DNA of 64,000 nt from Polaribacter sp. IC073. GTDB lineage: Bacteria > Bacteroidota > Bacteroidia > Flavobacteriales > Flavobacteriaceae. Shown here piece after piece: positions 26,980 through 35,281 of the stretch (positions are counted from its first letter, which is position 1; each line of letters opens with the position of its first letter). The notes below the pieces were generated by a model. That model did not search any database. It was not told the DNA's origin and saw nothing but the letters and a program-made list of their open reading frames with translations. The stretch spans positions 62,001-126,000 of the forward strand of contig NZ_VORS01000002.1 of assembly GCF_007997075.1 (NCBI RefSeq), read 5' to 3'. The translations under genes were made by a program, and so were the position numbers.

Positions 26980-28792
26980 TTATAGGAGTTTCTATTTTAA
27001 ATACGGTTCCTTTTTTATTAGAAATACATTCTAAAGTACCATTTATTTGTTCGACTCTATTTTTTACACTATTTAAACCAAAACCTGTTTTCTGTATTTT
27101 ATTTTGATTGAAACCAATCCCATTGTCAGAAACTTCTAAAAGAACAAATCCTTCTGTTTTTTGGTTGATTGAAATATTTATTTCGGTTGCTTCAGAATAT
27201 TTAATAGCATTTGTGGTTAATTCTGAAAGTATTCGATACAAGTGAACACATTTTTCTTGCTGTAAATCTATGGAGTCAATCGTAAAAGTGTAATTAATTC
27301 TTTGACTTGTAAGTGCATCTAACTTCTCGCAAAACTCGATTAAACTCGTAATAAAATTTTCTGAATTAATTTTTGGAACATGTAAACTATTTAATAAGTA
27401 GCGGTAATCATTATAAAAAGCATCTAAGATTTCTTGAATTTTTTCTGGTGTATTTTCCGTTTTTTGTAATAAACGTAATTTTAAAGCTTCTAAATAACCA
27501 CCAAAAGTATCATGCACATTGTGTACTAATTTATTACGCTCTTGTTGCTGAATTTCTAAGGCTTTATTTTGAAACTGATACTTTAACTCGTCACTTACTT
27601 TTTTTAGTTTAAAGTATTTTCTTTGTGTATCTATCACAGAACCAAAAATATATCTAGTAAATAATAAAATTTCTAAGGAAAGCATGATGTAGTAAATATT
27701 AGGACCGCTTAATTTGATAGCTAGACTATTTTCTACACTAGGATTCATGATTTGCCCATTAATTACTGCTAAAATGGGTAAAATAAATGCTATGACTAAA
27801 TATATTGGTAGTTGTTTTTTTATAGTTAAATATAGGTGTGTTAAAACCCAAATAAATACAATTATTTTTAAAACCGACCAAACGGCAAGGTATAAAGTAA
27901 CAAAGCCACCAAAAAAATATTTATAAGCATACAATAAAATAATAGGAATTGTTAAAAACGTTCCCCATTTAAAGATTCCTTTAGTGATCGTTTGAGAGGC
28001 CTTTAGTTTATAAAACTTCATATAAAAAGAACCAATACAGAATACACCAACAGTCTGACTAAAACTTCTAATATTGTTTGTAATAAAAGTACTGTCTGAC
28101 CAAAAATATTGAACACCTAAACCTTTACCTGCAAGAAACTCAAATAAAACAGTAATACTATAAAGTGCATAAAATAAGACAGCATATTCTTTTTTTAGAA
28201 CAGCAAAAAAAACTAAAATTAAAGTCATGGAAATAAGAAAAGCAATAAACAAACCAAAATAGAAATATTCTGTTTCTACGCGTTTTAAAAATTGATTTTC
28301 TGTTTCTAGATACAATGCCATTCTAGTTCTACCATTATTATTTTTAATTTTTAAAAAAACATCTGTTGTTAATAAGGTGTCAACAGGAATTTTCCAAACG
28401 GGGTTTCTATAAAAAATATTTTTGTGAGGAAAAAGCTTGTTGTTTGAAACTTCGTATAGCGTATCTACCTTATTTCCTTTTCTTAAATATATTTTTCCGT
28501 ACGGTAAATAGGTATTAGAAATTGTAAAGTATTTGTTTTTGGTAATTATTTTTGATGGTTTTACAGCGAAGTGATGCCATAAGATTTTAGTGCCTAAATT
28601 TTTATAAATCTTTTGATTTTTCTCTTGGAAGAATTCTCCTTCTTCATACTTATTTATAATATCTATAACTGTATGCTGTTCTTTATCATCAATATAAAAG
28701 GTTTTTAGATCCCTATAAATTGATATCGAATCTTCTTGAGAGAAAATAAGCGCTGAGTAAAAAAATAAATAAAAAATAAATTTAAGTTTCAC
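26972..28792 (-). CDS. Sensor histidine kinase with 7TMR-DISM sensor
   Basis: This 606-residue kinase has a signal peptide (1-18), an extracellular 7TMR-DISM type 2 domain (about 40-175), seven hydrophobic helices (about 177-400), then a short coiled coil, a HisKA_3-type dimerisation helix with the phospho-His in LVHNVHDTFGGYLEAL (about 420) and an HATPase domain (LTTNAIKYSEA near 527, DNGIGF, GFGLNSVKNRV). DISM domains often bind carbohydrates or other small ligands. It should phosphorylate the response regulator encoded immediately downstream. It diverges from the orphan LuxR-type regulator. Confidence 0.92.
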   Translation of the reverse strand: MKLKFIFYLFFYSALIFSQEDSISIYRDLKTFYIDDKEQHTVIDIINKYEEGEFFQEKNQKIYKNLGTKILWHHFAVKPSKIITKNKYFTISNTYLPYGKIYLRKGNKVDTLYEVSNNKLFPHKNIFYRNPVWKIPVDTLLTTDVFLKIKNNNGRTRMALYLETENQFLKRVETEYFYFGLFIAFLISMTLILVFFAVLKKEYAVLFYALYSITVLFEFLAGKGLGVQYFWSDSTFITNNIRSFSQTVGVFCIGSFYMKFYKLKASQTITKGIFKWGTFLTIPIILLYAYKYFFGGFVTLYLAVWSVLKIIVFIWVLTHLYLTIKKQLPIYLVIAFILPILAVINGQIMNPSVENSLAIKLSGPNIYYIMLSLEILLFTRYIFGSVIDTQRKYFKLKKVSDELKYQFQNKALEIQQQERNKLVHNVHDTFGGYLEALKLRLLQKTENTPEKIQEILDAFYNDYRYLLNSLHVPKINSENFITSLIEFCEKLDALTSQRINYTFTIDSIDLQQEKCVHLYRILSELTTNAIKYSEATEINISINQKTEGFVLLEVSDNGIGFNQNKIQKTGFGLNSVKNRVEQINGTLECISNKKGTVFKIETPIND

Positions 28793-28847
28793 TTTGAGTA
28801 TAGATTAGAAAAAAGACCCTACTAAAGTATGGTTTTTTTTTTGTAAG

Positions 28848-28862
28848 ACAAATTAAATTTGT
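28848..28862. promoter_or_regulatory. Palindrome with -7 box between divergent regulators
   Basis: ACAAATT-A-AATTTGT is a perfect seven-base-arm palindrome. On the plus strand it contains TAAATTTG, a full TAnnTTTG box 25 bases before the LuxR-type gene; on the minus strand it gives TTAATTTG, one mismatch, for the kinase gene. It may be a shared promoter or operator. Confidence 0.45.
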
Positions 28863-28886
28863 TAGGCTTTAAATAAGGTAAGTATA

Positions 28887-29288
28887 ATGGGGGTTATAAA
28901 ATTATTTGACACAGCACAAACTAAACCTGTTCCGCAACATAATATACTGTGGAATGAGAAAAAACTGCCTATTAGTTTTATAAAAGACTTCCTTTTTTTC
29001 TTTGATGTTTTGCCTGAAGATTTACCAAAACTAATTTCGTTTTCTAAAGAGTTAGAAAAAAACAGGCAATTTGCTACTCGAAATAAGAAGAAATTTAACT
29101 CTTTAACCGACAAAGAGAAAGAGGTTTTTATTTTGGTTATTAATGGGAAAAGCTCACATGAGATTGCTAAAATACTCTTTATTGAAACCTCAACCGTTTC
29201 AACTCACAGAAAACGAATCAAACAAAAACTAAACTTAAAATCAATTTTCGATTGGTATCAGTATGCCAAAGCCTTTGAGTTGATGTAA
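28887..29288 (+). CDS. Orphan LuxR-type transcriptional regulator
   Basis: This 133-residue protein has a C-terminal LuxR helix-turn-helix (LTDKEKEVFILVINGKSS, then HEIAKILFIETSTVSTHRKRI) at about 72-130. The N-terminal ~65 residues (PQHNILWNEKKLPISFIKDF ... PEDLPKLISFSKELE) are not a receiver domain and may be a small ligand or protein-binding part. It sits between a two-component system and the 1937-residue LRR gene, 98 bases upstream of the latter and in the same direction, so it may control that gene. This regulatory link is inference. Confidence 0.82.
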   Translation: MGVIKLFDTAQTKPVPQHNILWNEKKLPISFIKDFLFFFDVLPEDLPKLISFSKELEKNRQFATRNKKKFNSLTDKEKEVFILVINGKSSHEIAKILFIETSTVSTHRKRIKQKLNLKSIFDWYQYAKAFELM

Positions 29289-29297
29289 CTCTACAAT

Positions 29298-29318
29298 ATA
29301 CCTACTGCTAGGTATTTT
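29298..29318 (+). terminator. Short stem-loop after the LuxR-type gene
   Basis: ATACCTA (29298-29304) and TAGGTAT (29309-29315) pair around a four-base loop, followed by TTT. It could be a weak terminator or an operator for the LRR gene downstream. Confidence 0.4.
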
Positions 29319-29386
29319 ATTGCTTTATAACTAAAACTACTTTTGATCATTACCTATTATACAACCATAAACACCACAAAACGAAG

Positions 29387-32300
29387 ATGAAAACAAAACT
29401 ACTTTCTTTAGGAATCCTTTTTTTGAGCTTGAATTTATTAGCGCAAACAGTAGCAATTCCAGACACAAATTTCGAACAGACTTTAATTGATTTAGGTATT
29501 GATACTAATGGCTTAAATGGAAATATTTTAAATGCAGATGCAGTAAATATTACCGATTTGAATTTATCTTCTAAAGATATTTCAGATTTAACAGGAATTG
29601 AAGCCTTTACAAATCTTACCGACTTATATGTTGATAATAATAATTTGTCTGAAATTAATTTACAAAACAACAATCAATTAACGTTATTACAAATTTCAAA
29701 TAATAATCTTAGTGCCTTAGATGTATCACAAAACACGAACTTTATTAGTCTTTATGCAGATGGTAATAGTATTACAACTATTAGCTTTTCGAACAGTAAT
29801 TTAGTAAGGGCAATTTATCTACGTAATAACCCAATTTCAGTAATAGACGTAACTAATTTTTCTAATTTGAAGCACTTAGATTTAGCATATTCTAATATTA
29901 GCGTTATAGACGTAACGCAAAATTTAAATTTGGAAGCACTTTGGGTTGGCGGTACGCAATTAACAAGTTTAGACGTAACGCAAAATACAAATCTTCTTGG
30001 TTTGGGTGTTTTTGAAAATGGATTTTCTACAATAGATTTATCACAAAATAGTTTGCTTGTAAATTTACAAATTAATGACAATAATTTTACTTCTTTTGAT
30101 ACTTCTAATTTACCAAATTTACAGTTTCTAAGTGCTCAAAATAACCAGTTAACCTCAATTGATTTTTCTGCAAATACGCAATTAGTTAGTGTCCAGATTC
30201 AAAATAATGTACTAAGTACTGTAAATTTAACAAATAATACAGCACTAACCTTTTTGGCAATTTATCAAAATCAGTTGACCTCAATAAATGTAACTAATAA
30301 TGTAGCATTAACATATTTAGGCATTTTTCAAAATCAATTGACTTCAATAGACATCTCACAAAACACAGCGTTGGTTACTTTTTCAGTTAGAGAAAATCAA
30401 TTAACAGCATTAGATGTAACTAAGAATACAAGTTTAACAGGTTTATGGTTTCATACAAACCAAATTAGTAGCATAGATGTTAGCCAGAATATACTTTTAG
30501 AAGGTATCGGTTTTGAAAATAATTTGATTACAGAAATAGACTTATCTAAAAACAACAAGCTAACAAGAGTTTATGTAAACAATAATAACTTAGAAAAAAT
30601 CAATCTAAAAAATGGTGCTAATGGTTTAATTACAGATATTAATTTTAATGACAATATAAATTTAAACTGCGTTGAAGTTGATGATGTTAGTTATGCAACA
30701 ACAAATTGGACAAATATTAGTGATGCTGCAAATTATAGTTTAGATTGTTTTGTAGAACCTATAACGGTAGCAATTCCAGACACAAATTTTGAACAAGCTT
30801 TAATAGACTTAGGATTAGATTCTAATGGTTTAAATGGGAATATTTTAGAAGTAGAAGTAGATACCATTACTAAACTTGTTTTAAGTGACAAAAATATATC
30901 AAGTTTAGAAGGGATAAAGTCTTTCACAAATTTAAAAAGATTAAATTTTTCTAACAATCCTATAACAGAGTTAGATGTAACCGGACTTCAATTTTTGAAT
31001 TATGTTGGTGCAAATCAAACGGAATTAACTTCAGTAATACTTGCAGATAATCCTGCGATTACCACGATGAATTTTAATTTTAATAGTTCATTAGCGTTTG
31101 TAGATATTACGGGTTGTACTAATCTAGATAATTTTCAGATAGGTTTAACAGCCATTCAAAATATCGATTTAAGTCAAAATACGAAACTAAAGTCTTTTGT
31201 ATTAGCTTACAATCAACTAAGTATTCTAGATGTAGGTAATAATCCATTACTAGAAGCTGCTGCTCTTTATGGCAATCAAATAACCTCATTAGATTTCTCT
31301 AGTAATCCAAATCTTTTAGCAGTTTATGCAGCTACTAATACTATTTCTACTTTTGTAGGTACTTCTAGTCTTCAATATATTGATTTAAAACAAAATAATA
31401 TTTCTAGTTTTGATGCTTCAGTATTTCCTGATTTAGAAACGATTAATCTAGATGCTCAAAATGTTGATTTAACCTCTTTAAATATTGCTGGTTTAACAAG
31501 CCTTAAAGAATTAAATCTTCTGAATAATGAATTGGGCACTATAGATCTTAGTACTTTAAGTTCTTTAGAAATACTTGGTGTTAGCAATAGTAATCTTGCG
31601 GCTTTAGATATAAGCAACAACACAAAATTGAAAGAACTACATGTGAAAGCAAATTTACTAACGACATTAGATGTGTCTAATAACGGTAATTTGATGGTTT
31701 TAGACATTTCAGAAAATAATTTAACGGAATTAGATTTAGGTTCAAACGCAATCACAAAATTAGTAGCAAAAGACTTACCTAGTATTACTAAGATAAATTT
31801 AAACAATAACTATAATCATCTTATTTCAGAATTAGATTTACTTAATAATCCGAATTTAACCTGTGTTCAGGTAGATGATGTGAATTTTGCAATGTCTAAC
31901 TTTACGAATGTAAGTTCTTCCTCTATTTTTAATTCAGATTGTGGGTATACTGCGCCTGCAAATAATGATCTTCCTATAGCAATTCCAGACACAAATTTTG
32001 AGCAAGCTTTAATAGATTTAGGGTTTGATCAAAATGGTTTAAATGGTTACATTTTAGAATCTGAAGCAGTAGCAATTGATAGTTTAAAAATTTCAGACCC
32101 TACAAATAATGTATTATTACCAAACGTTTTTGCTAAAATTACAGACTTAACAGGACTTGAAGCAATGCCTAATTTGGTTTCTTTAGAAGCAGCAAATAAT
32201 ACAATTTCTACTATAAATTTATCGCAGAACACAGCATTATCTAATTTATTTTTAAATGGTAATCAATTAACTTCTGTAGATGTTTCTAACAATACTTTAT

Positions 32301-35200
32301 TAGAGAGATTGGGGGTGATGTATAATCAAATTACAAGTATAGACGTTAGTATGTTGGTAAATATAAAAGATTTATTTGTACATAATAATCTTTTAACAAC
32401 GATAAACGTTTCTCAAAATGCAAACCTAATATGGTTAAATACTTCAAATAACAACTTAGGAAACATAGATGTTGCTAACAATACTTTATTAGAGCGTTTA
32501 TATGTTTGGAGCTGCGGTTTGTCTAATTTAGAAATAACCAATCTAACAAATTTAAAAAGACTTTATGCAAATGGTAATGCATTTACTACGGTAGCTCTTA
32601 GTCAAAACACATTGTTAGAAAGACTATCTATTTATGAAGGAGCATTAACTTCTTTAGATATTACAAATAATCCTTTATTAGTAGATTTAAGAATCTATAA
32701 TAATCAATTGACTTCTATAGATCTTTCACAAAATTCGGCCTTAAAAATACTATGGTTAGAAGGAAATCAATTAACGTCGGTAGATTTATCAAAGACTGTT
32801 TTAGTAGAAAATTTAGCTGTTGGTATAAATCCGTTAGTTTCGTTAGATGTTTCTGCGCTCTCAGTAATAAAAGTAATTACAGCAGAACAAACAGAAATAG
32901 CATCTTTAGATGTTACAAAGAATAGTACATTAGAGCAATTATGGTTGCCAAACAATCAGAATTTAATGCAGTTAAATATTAGTCAAAATCCTGAAATCTT
33001 TAATTTAGCAGTTTACAATACAGGTATTTCTACTTTAGATGTATCAACAAATTTAGCACTAACAAGACTATATGCAAGTGATAATGCTAATTTAACAACG
33101 ATAAATTTAAAAAATGGAAACAATTCTTTAATTACGGAGATTCAGTTACAGAATAATCCGAATGTAACATGCATTCAGGTTGATGATGCAACGTATTCTG
33201 CAACAAATTGGACAAGTATAGATGCCAACGCTAATTTTTCTACGGACTGTAATTTAGCGCCAGTAGTTGTCATACCAGATGTGAATATGAAAGCAGCATT
33301 AGTTGCGGATAGTTTTATTAATAGTAATGGTGATAGTGAAATTCAGGTATCTGAAGCAGCAGCAATCACGCAAACTTTAACAGGAGAAGGTTTAGGTATT
33401 TCTGATTTAACAGGAATTGAAGCTTTTATAAATATTACAGGTTTAAATGTTCGAAATAATAATTTAACCAATATCGATTTATCCCAAAACACAAAAATAA
33501 CTTTTTTAAATGTAGAAGAAAATAACCTTACAAGTATCGATCTTTCCAATAATACAGCATTAACCTGGTTAAGCGTTGGTAAAAACCAAATTTCTAATAT
33601 TACTGTAAGTGCATTGGTTAATTTAGAAGAATTTTATTTATTTGAAAATCAAATAGCAACTTTAGACGTTTCTTCAAATGTATTGTTAAAGAGAATTTGG
33701 GCAAATCAGAATGAGTTAACAAGTATAGATTTATCAAATAATGTGCTTTTAGAACAAATTAATTTTGATTGGAATTTTAATTTAGGCAGTGTAGATTTAT
33801 CGAATAATACAAAGCTTTGGAGAGTTCACTTTTGGAAAACAAGCATTACTTCAATAGATGTTAGTCTGTTACCCGATTTAGCAAGATTATACCTTTCAGA
33901 TAGTAAAATTACTGCTTTAGACATAACGAATAATCTAAAACTTACAGATTTAAGAGTAGGAGAGAATGATCTCATCGCTTTAGATGTTTCAAAAAATACT
34001 CTTTTAGAAAGAATTGATGTGAGCACCACCAAAATAATAGCACTAGATGTTTCAAAAAACACAATTTTACAACGTTTATGGATTCATGATAATCAATTTA
34101 CAGGCATAGATATTTTAAAGAATACATTGTTAACAGAATTTATTGCAAATAATAATAAAATGGTAAATATTGATATCAATCAAAATACAAACCTTACCAA
34201 ATTAATTTTAAATGACAATTTATTAGAAAGAGCTTATTTAAAAAATGGCAATCATACAGCAATTCTAGATTTTAATATTACAAACAATTTAAACTTAGCT
34301 TGTATTGCGGTAGATGACGTTATTTTTTCAACAAATAATTGGAGCAATAAAGATGCAACTGCAAGTTATAATACAGATTGTTCTTCGGAATGGGAAGTGT
34401 ACACAACAGATGAGAATTTAGAAACAGCGTTGTCTACTTTAGTTGGCTTAGATGATGATGGCGATGGAGTAATTACATACGAAGAAGCACAAGCTTTTAC
34501 GGGAGATTTAGATTTAAGCGGTCAAAATATTACATCAGTTGTCGGTTTAGAAGCATTTACAAATGCAGCCAGTATAAATATTTCTGGAAACAGTATTACA
34601 GATATTAGTAGTTTGTTAAATGCTAATTCTGTGGTTGTTTCTTCAAGAATAACAGGAGCGCAGAGAACTTTGGCAAGAAGCAGTAATAAATTAAAAGTAT
34701 TAAATGTTGCTAATAATTTAATAGCAGCGATAGATATTTCTCAAATCACATCCATTACAGAATTAAATGTGAGTCATAATAACTTAACAACTTTAAATAT
34801 TAAAAACGGAGCAAATACAATTATTTTAAAATTAGATGCTACAGGCAATGTAAATTTAACGTGTATCGAAGTAGACGATGTTACAGCAGCAGTAAATAAT
34901 ACCAATTGGAAAAAGGATATAGCGGCAAATTATAGCAGCTCATGTAAGGTATTATCTCTTGAGAGTGATTTTCTAAAGGACAATATTTCTATATATCCAA
35001 ATCCTGCAACAACAGCTGTTCACGTTTCAGTGTCTAATGGTTTGATTCTAGAAACCATAGAAGTTTATAATCTAGTAGGTAAAAAATTAATAAAAGTAAA
35101 AACAAGTAAATTAAATATTGAAAACTTGTCTAGCGGAATTTATTATCTAAGAGTTATCACCGATAAAGGATTTATCAATCAGAAATTAATTAAAAATTAA
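29387..35200 (+). CDS. Giant modular leucine-rich-repeat protein with type IX sorting domain
   Basis: This 1937-residue protein has a signal peptide (1-19) and then large tandem modules that begin at about residues 21, 461, 863 and 1293. The first three open with nearly the same phrase, AIPDTNFEQALIDLGxDxNG; the fourth opens VVIPDVNMKAALVADSF. Each module holds roughly 15-20 leucine-rich repeats of about 21 residues (LTSIDVSQNTALxxLxxxxN) and closes with a cap containing two cysteines (C-V-E-V-D-D ... D-C). A shorter fifth module at about 1668 starts with an EF-hand-like loop (DDDGDGVITYEEA). The last ~80 residues are a type A sorting domain. The modules clearly arose by duplication. It is likely a surface adhesin or binding protein. 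Confidence 0.9.
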   Translation: MKTKLLSLGILFLSLNLLAQTVAIPDTNFEQTLIDLGIDTNGLNGNILNADAVNITDLNLSSKDISDLTGIEAFTNLTDLYVDNNNLSEINLQNNNQLTLLQISNNNLSALDVSQNTNFISLYADGNSITTISFSNSNLVRAIYLRNNPISVIDVTNFSNLKHLDLAYSNISVIDVTQNLNLEALWVGGTQLTSLDVTQNTNLLGLGVFENGFSTIDLSQNSLLVNLQINDNNFTSFDTSNLPNLQFLSAQNNQLTSIDFSANTQLVSVQIQNNVLSTVNLTNNTALTFLAIYQNQLTSINVTNNVALTYLGIFQNQLTSIDISQNTALVTFSVRENQLTALDVTKNTSLTGLWFHTNQISSIDVSQNILLEGIGFENNLITEIDLSKNNKLTRVYVNNNNLEKINLKNGANGLITDINFNDNINLNCVEVDDVSYATTNWTNISDAANYSLDCFVEPITVAIPDTNFEQALIDLGLDSNGLNGNILEVEVDTITKLVLSDKNISSLEGIKSFTNLKRLNFSNNPITELDVTGLQFLNYVGANQTELTSVILADNPAITTMNFNFNSSLAFVDITGCTNLDNFQIGLTAIQNIDLSQNTKLKSFVLAYNQLSILDVGNNPLLEAAALYGNQITSLDFSSNPNLLAVYAATNTISTFVGTSSLQYIDLKQNNISSFDASVFPDLETINLDAQNVDLTSLNIAGLTSLKELNLLNNELGTIDLSTLSSLEILGVSNSNLAALDISNNTKLKELHVKANLLTTLDVSNNGNLMVLDISENNLTELDLGSNAITKLVAKDLPSITKINLNNNYNHLISELDLLNNPNLTCVQVDDVNFAMSNFTNVSSSSIFNSDCGYTAPANNDLPIAIPDTNFEQALIDLGFDQNGLNGYILESEAVAIDSLKISDPTNNVLLPNVFAKITDLTGLEAMPNLVSLEAANNTISTINLSQNTALSNLFLNGNQLTSVDVSNNTLLERLGVMYNQITSIDVSMLVNIKDLFVHNNLLTTINVSQNANLIWLNTSNNNLGNIDVANNTLLERLYVWSCGLSNLEITNLTNLKRLYANGNAFTTVALSQNTLLERLSIYEGALTSLDITNNPLLVDLRIYNNQLTSIDLSQNSALKILWLEGNQLTSVDLSKTVLVENLAVGINPLVSLDVSALSVIKVITAEQTEIASLDVTKNSTLEQLWLPNNQNLMQLNISQNPEIFNLAVYNTGISTLDVSTNLALTRLYASDNANLTTINLKNGNNSLITEIQLQNNPNVTCIQVDDATYSATNWTSIDANANFSTDCNLAPVVVIPDVNMKAALVADSFINSNGDSEIQVSEAAAITQTLTGEGLGISDLTGIEAFINITGLNVRNNNLTNIDLSQNTKITFLNVEENNLTSIDLSNNTALTWLSVGKNQISNITVSALVNLEEFYLFENQIATLDVSSNVLLKRIWANQNELTSIDLSNNVLLEQINFDWNFNLGSVDLSNNTKLWRVHFWKTSITSIDVSLLPDLARLYLSDSKITALDITNNLKLTDLRVGENDLIALDVSKNTLLERIDVSTTKIIALDVSKNTILQRLWIHDNQFTGIDILKNTLLTEFIANNNKMVNIDINQNTNLTKLILNDNLLERAYLKNGNHTAILDFNITNNLNLACIAVDDVIFSTNNWSNKDATASYNTDCSSEWEVYTTDENLETALSTLVGLDDDGDGVITYEEAQAFTGDLDLSGQNITSVVGLEAFTNAASINISGNSITDISSLLNANSVVVSSRITGAQRTLARSSNKLKVLNVANNLIAAIDISQITSITELNVSHNNLTTLNIKNGANTIILKLDATGNVNLTCIEVDDVTAAVNNTNWKKDIAANYSSSCKVLSLESDFLKDNISIYPNPATTAVHVSVSNGLILETIEVYNLVGKKLIKVKTSKLNIENLSSGIYYLRVITDKGFINQKLIKN

Positions 35201-35224
35201 AAAAAAAGGAAAAGAAGTAAATTC

Positions 35225-35260
35225 AAAAAGCGAGTAGATTTTAATCTGCTCGCTTTTTTA
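35225..35260. terminator. Strong bidirectional terminator between the LRR gene and the TonB receptor gene
   Basis: Sixteen-base arms (35225-35240 and 35243-35258, one G-T wobble) with A residues before and T residues after, lying between two convergent genes. Confidence 0.85.
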
Positions 35261-35281
35261 TTATTTGTAAATTTTATAGCT

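Noticed and set aside
28862..29113. Minus-strand frame of 83 codons
   Set aside because: It is antisense to the LuxR-type regulator, with no signal, family match or promoter.
29815..34062. Several minus-strand frames inside the giant LRR gene
   Set aside because: They recur because the LRR modules repeat; composition mirrors the plus-strand repeats and no family is recognisable.
29447..34385. Repeated DNA that might suggest a CRISPR array or mobile element
   Set aside because: The repeats are in-frame protein modules of one gene with no uniform spacers, terminal inverted repeats or transposase.
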